This document shows positions 35,950 through 49,090 of a DNA stretch of 64,000 nucleotides, in pieces. This DNA is from Bombus terrestris (lineage: Eukaryota > Arthropoda > Insecta > Hymenoptera > Apidae). Made by a program: the position numbers and the translations under genes. Position 1 is the stretch's first letter. Every line of letters begins with the position of its first letter. The stretch is from positions 16,547,001 to 16,611,000 of the forward strand of contig NC_063271.1 in the NCBI RefSeq assembly GCF_910591885.1, read 5' to 3'. The notes under the pieces were generated by a model. The model made no database searches, was not told the DNA's origin, and saw nothing but the letters and a program-made list of their open reading frames with translations.

Positions 35950-38900
35950 GGAAATTGAGCTACTTCGTAGTAATACGTCGAACTATTTTCTTTTAATTAC
36001 ACAACTTCCGTTTGTGTCTTGAAGTTTCGTAATAGACCTTCGTGGCCTGTTCGTGGTCCGTCGTGTTGATACGTCTTTTGCATATTCTCACACTGAGTTT
36101 CACATCTTGTACGTCTGTACGTTGTCGAAGTTTAGGCGCAGCGATAGTACAAGTAGTTAGAGGTACGTTCGAAGGTGAAGTTCAAGTTTCAAGCTTCGAG
36201 CGTAGATGTTCAGTAGGAGAGACGCGAAGGTCGTTGGTTGAAAGAGTAGACCATGGACGTAAACCAAGGAGAAACGTAACTGAAATTCTGTGCTACCCAG
36301 GAGAGCGAGGATAATGAGAAGCGAATATAAAACAAACATATAGGTTGCTGGCAAACTCGAGGGAACAATAACTCGCCTCGTTCGCGTCAATGTCGCGATT
36401 ATTGGTACGCGATTATTCCGCTTTTTGATCCTCGAATTGAATTAACGCGAAATAGCAGCCGAAAGCCTTTGTGATTGACGTGACTTTGAATAACAGCGAA
36501 CAACAAAAATTCGATGCGACGCTCGAGCGCGTGGCAATGGGAGCAGAGGACGCAAGTACGTCAACAGCGGTACAATTTAACAATTCGAATGTGGTGAAGT
36601 GCATGGAAACCTTTAATCCGAATAATAGCAAAGAAATAACTGCTGTTCCTTGCACGATTCTCGAGTGGCGTCATCGACCGTCAGTTCTATCGATAGCGTC
36701 CGTCGCGAAACAACAGTTTGCGTATTGTTCGTTGATAAAATTGCCGAGTATCGATTATCGTTCAACCCGGCGCGGCAATCTTTGACCCGCGGCCGGCATT
36801 ATTGTCCAATTATTGGAAGAATTCGAGAATCGACGCAGCTTCCTATTGGCTTTGTTCGAATTCACATCCAATTCGCGGAGTTAATTGGATTCATTCCTTC
36901 AAACGTATCTTCATTTACCTTCGATGTGCGAACGAGTTTCGCAACGTGATGGAACGTACCTTGTGCTACTTCGTTTACCCCAACAGACACAAAACAGAAC
37001 GATTCTATCGATCAACGAGGATGAGGTGCCTTTATTTCTTTTTTTTTTTTTTTTTCCTCCTCGGTTTGAGCAGAGTAAAAACAGTGCGCGTAGAGTGCGT
37101 TTTGGCACTCGGTTCGGGGATCGGCAATCCATTAACGCTTCTCTGGCTCGTGTTGCAGTTGTTTGCGATTCAAAGTGATTCGAGTTATCAAGCGACGTAT
37201 AGTTTGGCGGCGTAGCCTGTACAGCTCTTAACGTACCAAGCTAAGAGTTCTCGTAGAAATCACCTCGAGTGCCAAGAAACAAGTTTTTTCGCCAGCAGGA
37301 GAAAACTTGATGTAGTTCAGCCTTAACATATTCCAGATTCACGAACGAGGGAAGCGTACGGGTAGAGAGGCGTGTGTGTGTGTGTCGGCTGTTACTTGCA
37401 AAGGAAATTCTATTCGTCGAGATCGATGGCATAGACGAAAGCTAAGAAACGATCGACCAATGTTTATTGAAATTTATATTCTTTTTTCACAGAAACGACG
37501 TTGCGACACAATCTTCCAGTGTTAGTGGTAGCTTATTCGGTAAGGGAAATCACAGTTAAATTTCATAATACGGTATTTTTATCGGTACGTAGAACGTTCT
37601 CCGGTAAAACATCAAAATTATTCAATTTTGCAATTTACAATGTTTTCTTCGCGCAAGTACCCTTCAAGTAAATTTATTAATTTACTGCAGAGATACTACT
37701 CGCGTGTTTTTATTCTTCGAAAGAATTGCAAATTAAGCGTCTAACGCAATTTTACGTCGTGCATATTTATATGCAACTGTGATACGAATTCAGAGGTTCG
37801 ATAAGGAAAAAAAAAAAAAATGAAAAAATAATGTGTATTCTGTGCAACCACGGAGAAAGGAATATCCGTTGAACAACCAGTTTGTGAAATATCGATCGAA
37901 TTTTTTACCGAATAATTTGCTGAAAATAACGCCAATTGTTTTAAAATTAATAAAATTTGTATTCCATGCAAAGATATTAAACCGATAGAAATGCTGATTT
38001 TATCTTGACGTTTTCCATTATTTTCAAAACAACTTTTTCAACAATTGTGGTCTGACCTTTTACGGTACACAGTTTAACCTTTATACGGTAACGCACTGTC
38101 GTAGAACGTATTTCGCGTCGTATAAGAAACAACAGAGAATAGATTTTCTGTTCGAAAACAATGAAAGAGATTTAATAAAAACAGTTTTATTATCGTGCAG
38201 GTACGAGAGACTTTTATCGTGAAAGCTATTTCACGAACATATTTACCATGGTGTACAAAACGGTGGAAAATTCAGGAGATAATTTTCACGAAAAAGAGAT
38301 ATATCACGTAGAAACGTATCATCGAGAAATATATATTAATTATCGTTTGTTCTAATAAATAATTAATAATTCAATTACGATACGCTTATGGTCGATTACA
38401 ACTCATTCGAATATCTCGTAATGATTTAAACGAAGACGTTTAAAAGACATGCATTGCTCCTTCTATCAGCTCGACCATCGTTAAGATTCTCTGAAAAAGA
38501 TCATTCCGCGAGTATAAAAAATTACCTTCGTTAAGTCCACACCGTTCATCAAGTCCGTTAAGAAGTTCATCCTCCGAGGAAATGTTTAAGACAGGGGACC
38601 GAGGCAAAGCGTTCGATGAAAGGGCAATTAAAGCGAACGCGTCCAATGAAAACATATCAAATCGAATTCGTTGTTAACTAATTTCTCGAATTATCGAAAA
38701 ACATCGCTTTAATTGATTTTCGAACGAAATACATCGGTTCGAGGGTTTCAGGGTTTCAATTAGACTGCCGATGTTTATATATTTATGGAAATTCGTGTAG
38801 CATGAAAAAAAAAAAAAAAAAAAAAAAGAATATACGCGAAACGTGAGAAGCGGAAAACACATTGTAGATGTGGCAATATCGGTAGTGGACGAAACAAATT

Positions 38901-41900
38901 TTAATTTGGCTCGCATATTTTTATGGAAATTCGTAATTCCATCGATCCGAAATTTTATTAAAAAATATTTTTTATCGCTTCGATGAAGGTACGAATGAAT
39001 TTACGCGTGAACACCAGCGATCTAGTTATCACGCAGTTGTAAGTTAGTTATGCTCTTAACGGGACCCAGAACTTGGCAGATTTGTCATCTATTTTAAAAA
39101 ACCTTCCATCGTTCGATTTGATAGGCTGTTTCCCTTTTTGATCTGGTATTAAAATATTCCCTTTGCTCAGCCTGGAAGTGATCTCCAAGTCACGGAAATA
39201 AAACGATAAAAGAAAAACAGAGCGCAGATAAAATTTTCCACGAAACGTTGGACATGTCTTATGCCGTTAAAATTACTGAACCTGCTCGAACGAGCTGAAT
39301 AGCTTTTTTCGCAGCTGTACGACAAGTTGCACATCGTTGCACGCCATTTGTCGCGATTAGCTGCCGCCGACTAATGTGGAGAATTTCGTACAAGTCGTTG
39401 ACTCGCTGCTAATTAAGAAGGCAAAGTTGCCGAGTATGACGTCCGAATTATCTCCCTTTCTTTTTTCCCTTTTTCCATCCAAACGAAACTGACAGTATTA
39501 AAAATGAACGTTTTGGCGGCGAATAAAAAAGCTGAAACTGCGTTCCTACTAACGCGATTCTTGTCGTGATAACAAAACGCAATCAATTACTATGCACGCC
39601 GATTTATTTAATTTTGCTTCTCGTTGGAATTTCTGAGAGAAATTTTTAGTGATAGTGAAAGTAGCGCAGGATGACAGCTAAAACAACTTAAGGCAACTTC
39701 GACGAGTTAAAAAAAGGGCAGAAGTTTATTCTACGTCGAGGATAATACCGAGCTTAAGCGGGCTTTATCGCGATATCGTTTCACGTCAAAATATTTTTCT
39801 CAATAACGTCAAAGTCTTACGTTCGTTTTTAAAATCCTACAATTTCGATTTTCTTAACGTCTCGGAAGATCGCAGAGGAGAAAAAGCGCGACAAGAATAT
39901 TTTCATTGACCTTTCCGCTTTGTGACCACCTTGTAATTAAACGGAAAGATTTTAATACTCCATTTATTCCATTCCTAGGATTCCTGAATTCCATTCATAG
40001 GAAATTCGAAATGGAACACGAAAAAATATATAAAGTAGCGTTTTCTACAGCAATTGGTTGGTAAGGCAATTTTCAACCGAGATTCTACCTTTTTACATTC
40101 TCCAAAATATGGATCCGCGGTTTAATTAGAATTTATTGGGAAGAATATGCAGAAACACGATGCAAGGACGAGATACAAGTTACGAAAGGATTTGCGAGTA
40201 ATTTACGAGTAGCTTAGCAGCTACGATCTGTGAAATTTCAACTTAGTAAATCTTCTACACGAGGAATAGCGAGAGACAGGAATTTTGCGGAATTGGTCTT
40301 GTCGAACTTGGATTCGGCTTGGATTATTCGATAGAAAGAGTGACGATCTGTCGTGTGTAGCGGAAAAGCGTGTGAAGCTTTTCACAGAATCGTCGCAAAG
40401 GGAAACGATTATCGCGTGAATCGCTTCTCCGGGAAATCGAAAGCTGCATCAGACCTGTTTCGAAGAAAAAGAATTTAACATACCGTGTCCCTTATCGATC
40501 CGGAGCTTTCACGGGCATTCATCCGCCAACAAGAGAAAGCTTTCGCTTTCGATATTTCTATCGGGCGCGGTGTGCGTTGTCCTGGAATACGGCCACGAGT
40601 TTAAAGCGTCGTTGAAAGGCGTATTCGCAAGAATTGTAAAGATCAGATGGCAAGCCGAAGGCAACGGGAAGCCGATGCTGACAAATGATGTTCACCGTAA
40701 TATCGTAACACGACGTATTGTACGGGATATCGACGACGTTGTGTTCGCTACCGATGTTTTCCACTTAGCTGTAATTAAATAAAAGCGAGGATGATCTGAA
40801 AGATCAACGACGACAGTCAGTGGCTCGTTCTTCAACGTTACAAGTTCTTGCGATTATCGTTCATTTTCAAAAAACGAGATGCATAGAACAGTCGTCGCGT
40901 ACGTTTTCTCTGCGTTTATGAGAAATTCGAAAACGAGTACACAGAGTGTACGAAATAATGCAGAAGCGTATAAAATATTCAAAACAGATATAAGCAAATT
41001 TTCTACTTACAAGACAAGTTTCGAAAGATTATGAAACTTCCGAGACGCGTACAGGACATTCTTTCGCTGTCCAAAGTTGCTCTAAGGGGATGAAATTCAC
41101 CTCCGAGAATCGGCCTACTTTCCGATTTTCCGTTATAGCTTTCAAGCCACAAGTATACATAGAAAGAAACTTTTCGGACGAGAGTTACATCTTTCGATCA
41201 GCGCCTATCGTTCGATAAAAGTATCCGACAATGTTACAGCAATAGCGGGAAATTTTCAGAGGTAGATTTCACTCTCCGAGGGTGAATTGTGGCAGAAAAT
41301 AAAAATTGCGCCATACGCATCCACGTATTCTCTGCGTGCAATTTCAAAGTTCCACAATTTGTTGAATTTACGCGTTGACGTGTGCCTGGTTAATGAAGCG
41401 CGTTTTTATTTATTTTCGTTGGAATATGTATATCGTGGTCGTTTTATACGTTCAAGAGAAATCTGAAATCATGCAGAAATGGATACAACGTGCTCATAAC
41501 GTGTAAAAACGTATCGGATGTCGTATACGTAAACGTATAAAATATCTAAAGTAGAGTACCTGTTGCTTGTAACAACAGCAGGTTGTCCCCTAATCGTCTT
41601 TGTTTTACGAACGTATCTTTTACGACAACGCATCTTTATACAAACACGAAAATTCAGTCAAACAATGCGATCTTCATCTTAATAGGACAAAATGGATCGT
41701 ACGTAATTCGATAAAATAATAGAAAACAGAAAAATGTTGCGCGTCTATGATTTCCTTATAGAACGAAAGAAACTTTTGCCACGATCTAATATAATATTTA
41801 ACAAATAACGGCAACTTCCGGTTCAAGTGTCTCTCTTAATTATTTTCGTGGAAATATGAGCGCGCAATAAATATTCACAGTCTAGTTAGACACAGTACTG

Positions 41901-43817
41901 TGAGAAGAAAGTAATAGAATTTTTATCACTATAAATAATAGATGCATATCCTTTAACACTGGTGGCATCCTAAATCATGCTAGTGGCTTTTGTCGTGTGA
42001 CACAGCCTGGATATTTCTCTTCGGTTATTATCTGTTAGTCTGTATGTCCGGAGCAAGCTACATATATAAATGTACGTACATATATACATACATACATAGT
42101 ATATAGCAACGACAGGAAAAAGACTCGCAGCGATTAATTTTCGTTTGCCACGAGTCTATGAATCATTGGCGTTAGTCTGCTTGTTCGACTGCATTTTCCG
42201 TGGTAGTTCGATGTGATTAGGATAGCTCGTTACATGGTCGAAACATTGTTGAAATTGCTATATGACCATGATATTACACAATGAGTGTGTAAAGATGAGA
42301 GAAAAGAGAGCGCGATAGGGAGAAATTTTGGATCTTTGTTTTGATCTCAAAATGGATCTTTGTTGAAACGACCTTTTTCGTTTAAATAATATGTAAGTTT
42401 TTTATTTATTCAAAGATAGCTACGCATCTTTCCATTTACGTAAATCGATCTCTTCCATCTTCGTGAGTTAGATCTGTCGAAAGTTTTTTCGCTTTCTCGA
42501 GTTGGCAAGTTGGAAAAAAAAAGAATCCCTGACATCGACGTGAAAAAATGATCGATTTGCCATAGAATGGTCATGTACAGTGAACGGCAATACTATCGCA
42601 ACATCCTTCGCAATTGAATAATTTCTTCGTAAGGTCAGATCAAACGACTTGAGTTTTTGCGATGAACAAGGTAGAGGTTTATTTTTCAAGCTTTCTTTAT
42701 CTGGGTTTAGAGCAACGGAAATTTGAACATCTTTCGAAGATTCGCACACGTACAGAACGTTAAAAAAATAATTTATTCCGAAATCTTTCAACTTTCGATT
42801 CGCCTTTCATCTCTTCGATTCGCCATCTGAACAAATATTTTGAAAAATTCAAATCAATTTATATGCTCGTCCTTGCTTCTTTCATAACACGGATTACTAT
42901 CATTTTGAATGAACATGTGCTTTTTTCGTGATTCGAATTAAAAGAATTAAACAAATCGGAACGTTGTTTTCCTTGTTGTAGCATTAACATTTTTATTGCG
43001 CTCGTAATTCACGATACTTAGGCTGCAACATACCGAAGCTCTTCTCATACTTGTATCGCATTAGGGGCAAATGTTACATGGTTGCAGAACCGTACAAGCA
43101 ATATGCTGGAGACAAAGTGGGGTGGGATTTTATGTACCAAGTTAATGCTACATTCCGTTCTCGTTCACCCTAATGGGACGGCTTAATAAATATCATTCGA
43201 TATATCTTGAAGGTTCCGCCATTTCTATCTGAAAGTTGTTCACCAAGGGTAGAAGGTAAATTATCGTTGACATTCCCTTCAATCTGACATAAGAGACACG
43301 AAGGGGACGAAAAGATTGAGAATTAATGGTCAATATGATCTTGTAGATGATTTCTAAAATGTTCTGAAAGGGAGATAGCGACTGAACCTATACTGAAGCT
43401 ATACAATCTTTACATTTTTTTCGTGTTTAAAATTACCAATTTCTACATTTTACGTTTCCTTCATAAAATTAGAAACTTTCTTGACGAAGTTGCTAATAAT
43501 CTACTTGGCCAGTCGACTGTTGCCACCTGTTTGGAAAACGTTTTCCTAAAAAGCGATGACGAGTATATTCAAACACAGGGTATGTGCAACTGTGTAGTAT
43601 GGAATTAAGTTGTCAAATAAACTAAACCAGAATAACTAGTGAAATTGACTGGTTTTACAATTTTATTTTAAAATTCCTACTTCATGTTATATTTTTTTCC
43701 GCAATGATGTAATGACTTTTGCAACGATAACTAAAAGAATAATATAATGAATCTTGTTTTGTTTTTTATGTATTCAAACTCAAAATAATGTATCAAGGCT
43801 ACCTATACCAATATCAG
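35950..43817. other. Long stretch with little recognisable content
   Basis: No convincing gene. 36040-37215 is GC-richer with many overlapping ORFs. The 104-codon + frame at 36471-36785 (contains NNSEQQKFDATLERVAMGAE) has protein-like composition but starts at GTG and has no motif. T/A homopolymers lie at 37042-37056, 37808-37820 and 38805-38826. 40558-40782 is open on both strands without motif. 41690-41790 is a copy of the AAAAGTTTCTTTC MITE family. 42468-42791 (minus, 107 codons) is unrecognised. Confidence 0.4.
41690..41792 (-). mobile_element. Partial copy of AAAAGTTTCTTTC MITE family
   Basis: On the minus strand the block reads CAAAAGTTTCTTTCGTTC, TATAAGGAAATCATAGACG, then a TTTCTGTTTTCTATTATTTT track. 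It aligns collinearly with the left two thirds of 61298-61385. The other end is missing or decayed. Confidence 0.7.
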
Positions 43818-44213
43818 TTAAAATTACCGGTACTTGTCAAGGTGTAAAAGGGTAAAAAGGTCCCACAATCTGTTTCCCACAATCTGAATCCCAATTAACC
43901 AGTTGCCTCGTTTTGTACAACTTGCCACGCGTTCTTAAAATTTTTACTGCGTGTCATTCGATATAATGATAACATTTATCAGGAAGTGTATCAATCCTAT
44001 TATAAGTGTATCAATCCTAGTTCAGGGATGATGGTCCCAGATGGATTAATAATCCCAAAAATGCACTACATAACATGGAATTCCTTCTGTAAGAAAGTAA
44101 TAAATCACTAAATATAAAAATATTCCATTGTTACGTATTTTTTAAAGACCAGTCATTTTCGCTGGTTTTAGTAGAAATAGCTTCGTGTCAACTATCGGTA
44201 GTTCTAGCGTTAA
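43818..44213. mobile_element. Probable TTAA-flanked piggyBac-type MITE
   Basis: The right end, read inverted, is TTAACGCTAGAACTACCGAT followed by AGTTGACACG. The left border TTAAAATTACCGGTACTTGT carries a related inner block (AATTACCGGTACTTG versus AACTACCGATAGTTG). TTAA is present at both borders. The left match is imperfect, so the left limit is tentative. Confidence 0.5.
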
Positions 44214-44339
44214 GTTGTAACGAAACGACTTTTTTATTTTTCAACTTTATTGCCGAAATTTATCGCAATTGAAAACAGCAAGTTTTAACTATTTTTTACG
44301 CACGACGAGTATACTCGTCAAAGACAATTAACTGATTAA
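44210..44339 (-). mobile_element. TTAA-flanked palindrome-bearing MITE, copy c
   Basis: Read on the minus strand, it opens TTAATCAGTTAATTGTCTTT, then GACGAGTATACTCGTC (44304-44319), and closes GTCGTTTCGTTACAACTTAA. Both borders are TTAA. It matches copy d (45805-45926) at both ends. It shares its left TTAA with the neighbouring element, as if one inserted at the other's border. Confidence 0.75.
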
Positions 44340-45804
44340 GATATTCTGTATGAATTTACCATAGAATCTAACCGGACTGACATCGATGATAAACGTACTG
44401 TCTTTTTCACCTTAAAAATATCTTCTTATTAGGTCTAAAATAATGAAAAGGGCAGGAAACTTGTGAAACTGCTTCCGAGGTATAAAAAGAAGAAGATATA
44501 GGGGGGGGGGGCGTTAAAGGTTTTTAGCAGGGAGCGTTTCAAAGTCCCCAAATAAAAACTTCGAATGTGGTAATTTTTTTTTTAATAATAAAAGTTTTAT
44601 CGATGCTATATCGTTTCTCCCTGGTGTCTTCTGTACGCTTTGAGACATTTATGACCATTCGTAGGTGAGAGTGAAAGTTAATGATATCTCGCTTACATCG
44701 GAACAGCGACTTTATCCCTTCAAATTTACGATTTCGATCTTTTATTTTATCTTGTGAAGTTTTATGCTTCCAGCGTGTAGAGAGGTGTCTTTGCACTTCG
44801 TCTTCGACTTTGCTTTGATCAACGATCGAGAATTTTATCTTCTGCAATCAAGTTTATTAAGTTGGACCAACAGAAGAGTTGCTCCAGTATTACTGTTCCT
44901 TTGCAAAATATTCTAGATTTACTTATTCGTTTATTTTTATAATTATTATTTATCGATTATGTCTTATTTATCAAAATATTTCTTTGTAGTCAACAAGCGA
45001 CACGAAGGTCATCGAATGAACAAACACGAACTTATCGTATTTGTGGTTTTCAAGTATGCCGCTAATATTTATACGTTTGTTAGAAAATTTGTGCGTTCCG
45101 CCAATAATATTTACAATTATATTAATGTATACAATTATATTAATTTGTACGACAATCTGCGGTTTATTGATAAATTCTCGTTTGATAGATTTTGTATAAT
45201 CGGACAGAAAGCTGGCAAAGGCAACGGAGAATTCGCAGAAGCGTTCAAAAGGGAATGTTACCCTCGTTCGTCAGTCTGCTTGTTAGCACCCCCTGTAAAA
45301 TTAATGAGGAGATCACCCAATAAGAAATAACTGCAAATTTACAGATAGGGTTCCACCCACGCAGTGTTTACCTTCTAATGAAATTTCCAAGAGATAATGC
45401 TTTCTTCAGACAATTCCTCGGACTATTCGCGCGTTCAATTTGTATAATTGCTTCCTATCAGCCAGGACAATTTATTACGACGCAGTTTGCTAGCGATTAG
45501 CTATCAAACTTAAACGAAACTATTCAGATCGACGCTTTGGTAATGACATTATCGATGATATATCATTCCATGATACGTGATATAATTAATTTATACGTTA
45601 TATCAACGTATTATATTATTTTCATCGCGTTGCTCTACCTATTATGGTTGTCGGAGCATCCCATAAATAATTCGATTGATCGAGGAGCGAAATTTGCGAC
45701 AATGGAACTCGTCTCCGTAGAAATTTTATAAGAGAAAAGTAGAACATTTCATAGGAAGACAGCAGGCAGCTGTGGAAAATGATAAGTACATTAAACGGAT
45801 AGAC
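44340..45804. other. Stretch with long but unrecognised ORFs
   Basis: 44539-44847 (minus, 102 codons) and 44959-45330 (plus, 123 codons, ATG) are open. The second is rich in Asn/Tyr/Ile/Phe with a repetitive NYINVYNYINLYDN part and ends PPVKLMRRSPNKK. It looks like translated AT-rich DNA, though an unknown small protein cannot be excluded. G-run GGGGGGGGGG occurs at 44501-44511. Confidence 0.4.
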
Positions 45805-45926
45805 TTAACCAGTTAGCCGTCTTCGACGAGTATAGTCGTCACGAAGAAGTGGCAATATTTTGCCTCACGACGAGCCCTGTTGGTAATAACATTAAAAAAT
45901 GAAACGGTCGTTTTATTACAACTTAA
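45805..45926 (+). mobile_element. TTAA-flanked palindrome-bearing MITE, copy d
   Basis: It opens TTAACCAGTTAGCCGTCTTC, then GACGAGTATAGTCGTC at 45835-45850 (one change from the perfect palindrome), and closes GTCGTTTTATTACAACTTAA. TTAA lies at both borders (45805, 45923). It is 122 bp long with no coding capacity. Confidence 0.78.
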
Positions 45927-45990
45927 TTCTGTATTGTAGCAGTCACTTTGTGTTTGACGAATATACTTGTCGTTTCAAACAAATTGCAAC
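45927..45990. repeat. Palindrome-bearing repeat, copy d2
   Basis: Directly after copy d: GTAGCAGTCACTTTGTGTTT then GACGAATATACTTGTC (45956-45971), still self-complementary. The same arrangement (GTCGTTT...ACAGCCAC...GTGTTTGACGAG) is seen at 30240-30310, so the family's full unit carries sequence beyond the inner TTAA. Confidence 0.65.
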
Positions 45991-46034
45991 AGCCTAATGT
46001 AACAACATCCCTGTGAGTGGAAACTTATAAGCGA

Positions 46035-46190
<156 letters not shown>

Positions 46191-47090
46191 CCTTATTTCA
46201 CGTATATTTATGTGCAACATAATATGAACAAAAGAAAGAAAGTTTAAAAACATTATCACCATTGCCAGTGCGTTATGGTTATAGCGTCATAAGAAGCAAA
46301 AAAGGGGAATAAAAAGCGTTAAAACGTCCTAACTTCAATTTCCACGGCAAATGAAATTGTTTACTAAAAGGTATAATCTACATCTCATGGCTAACATGTG
46401 TACATGCTCGTTAATGAACGTTGCAACACCTGCTGGTTTTCTATAACATTAGAAAATAATTGATCAGGATTACTAGATAAATGATATGATAAAATAGAAT
46501 TTTTCGGTATTCGTACGAACCAAGGATAGACGAAACGCTGAGTGAATGTTTCTGAGTGATAATTTCATTTATTGTAATTTCTGTTTCATAAAAATCAATC
46601 TAACGTGCGTTTACTCGTTAAGTTTTTCCTTTTATATTCGGACGTACATGAACGTTAAAGATTCTAAAGTTCTCCGTTATACCGTGATAACCGAAATGAA
46701 AATTCAGATTTCAATTTCAGAATCGAATGGCCTCTACTGTGTCTATTTATTGAAGGGTTAAAAATATGTTGACGATCTGTTCGGTTTATTTCGTATTTGT
46801 AAAATTAAATTTCCCTTTATCGAAATGGTTTGTGATTACGTGTAATTGCAATTGAAATGATCAAATGTCAATTCTCTTCCTTCCTGAAATTCATTTATCT
46901 TACATCGATCGACAACGTAAATGTCAGAGACCGTCGTTATAAATATCTATGAAACGTCAATGTAATGTAACGAGCGACGGATATATAGAAATGTAGTTCC
47001 CTGTTATTTCTAGTTTTCCGAAACAACTGATAATAGCGACAGCGTGTAACGGCAATAAATAAAATAGCAGGCTATTGTATTTCGTTCTAA

Positions 47091-47143
<53 letters not shown>

Positions 47144-48699
47144 ATTGCAGCGGAGAGTATCGTTGAATTATTAATAAGTTGAAATGTTAATTTAACACAT
47201 GCATCGAATTTAAGCTTGGCTCAAGTACGTTGTTGATTGGATTTTTAATTTGGTCCTTTATGGAACTAGGCTAATTAACCTGCTCAGTTTTTAATTATCT
47301 TTCCTGATTACATTGTAACAGATTAGCTCTGACGATTTATGAAAGTTAATGTTCGTGTACTAAAATTAAAACGTTGAACGAAGATATAAAATATGCGGAA
47401 GGCGGCGAAGCTATAAGAAGTAAACAAGCGATGCTCTTTAATATTGATAATCGTTAGATTGTATTCTAATGATTAACCGATTACTTTAACGAAAGTGAAT
47501 ATAATACCTTTACTTTCGTTGCATTCATTATTACGTTTATATATAAAATTTGCTGCTATTAAATTCATTATGATAGTGAAAGAATAATTCCGCCGGAATA
47601 TTATATCGAATTTCAACGTTAAATGATTATTAAATTATAAACGATGATAAACCATAATAATAAATTATGTCTACCACGTAGTAGGTACGAGAAACGTATA
47701 AAATTCTGTTCAACATACACATAATAAAATAATAGAATAAACGAATTGCTAGCTAATTGTTTCATTATAATTCGATGAATAATATCGTAAGTTAATTTCG
47801 CGTATATTCAATTACTGAAACACATTGTGTATAATAAGAAATTTTAACATCAAATTACCAAGTAATTTAATTTCTGATCTCGAGATAATCCGCGTGATAT
47901 CCTCTTTATCCTATCGATATTAAATTTTCACGAAGAAGTTAATTTCAAGCGAATGGTAATATTAATCGAATGTTAAGCACGTATTCTTTGCTACGCTGTC
48001 ACAATGCTATGTTAATTTATCAAGTCGATAAACTTTTCGACCGGAACACGTAATACGCAAACTTTCACCAACTAATACGAGTTGCAAATTATTAACGCGC
48101 TATTCGTTTCTCTAACGTTATTAACTAAGAACTTGCACAAATTTCTATTCAATTTCGAGCAATATACGCTGGAATAACGTTTGAGACGTTGTTAAAAGTG
48201 GAAATTGCGATAAACGAATCGTTGACTTTTATCGCTTTCCTACTTACGTGTTACGGGTTTGTATTTGTCGAAAATTTCGACAATGTTCTGTCTATTAAAG
48301 AGAAATTACATTCGTCGTTCTCACATGTAAAGTTACTTCACCAATTAACATGCAACGCGCGTGTTTCGTAACACAGACAGCACTATCCTTTAAACCTTGC
48401 TGCGATAAATAGGTAATAATAATAATAATAATAAACCGATAATTAATACAATGTTTATGCTGTATAGAGTGTACTATATATCTATATAATAATCTATGTT
48501 TAATCTGTGCATTGAGGTTGAATGATAACTCCGACAAATGTGAATGAGAACTCCACGTGCGTAAATGAATTTCATTTTGTAGCCGACAGATGAAATTTAA
48601 TAAATTATATATATAATTATATATATACTGACAAAATGTTATTTTCTATCTACTTTCTATTATCTAATTTTTATTTTAAAAATAACATTTTGCTAGTTT
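46191..48699. other. AT-rich stretch without recognised gene
   Basis: Contains a 46-A run at 47093-47138 and short ORFs without motifs. No element boundaries are seen. Confidence 0.5.
47093..47138. repeat. poly(A) tract
   Basis: An uninterrupted run of about 46 A preceded by AAAT. No retroelement body is recognised upstream. Confidence 0.9.
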
Positions 48700-49090
48700 T
48701 AACTCGACTTAGTTGGCGAAAAAATCGAATTTGCAAATTTATCAAGTATACTTAAACGACGGTATGTTCCGGAATAAGTAGGACTAGATAATCGACAGGA
48801 GGTGGTTTCACGTGTGAAAATAAGTCGAAAACGTAAAATAACATTTCTTCGTAGAACGCTTTGTTTCCCAGAAAAATAAATTTGAAAATTTCTCATTTAA
48901 TCGTTAACATTTATTATCTCGAAAATGAAGCCTTAAACGGGAACATGTTACTCCACATTTTCGACTTGTTTCCACACGTAAAATGACCTCCATGTCGATT
49001 ATTCAGTCCCGTCCAGTCCGGAATTACCCACGTTCCGGTATGCTTGATAAATTTTCAAACTCAATTTTCTCGACAACCACGTCGAGAATG
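48700..49090. mobile_element. Inverted-repeat (foldback) element, ~135-bp arms
   Basis: The left arm (about 48712-48844) and right arm (about 48944-49077) are inverted copies. Paired blocks are AAATTTATCAAG/CTTGATAAATTT, GATAATCGACA/TGTCGATTATTC, CACGTGTG/CACACGTA and AAGTCGAAAA/TTTTCGACTT. A weaker match extends to CTCGAC beyond both ends. The centre is 99 bp. There is no transposase. Arms are roughly 75-80% identical by eye. Confidence 0.8.

Noticed and set aside
41951..42050. TTAACACTGGTGGCATCC resembling another TTAA element border
   Set aside because: No matching right border could be located; nearby TACATA repeats confuse the picture.
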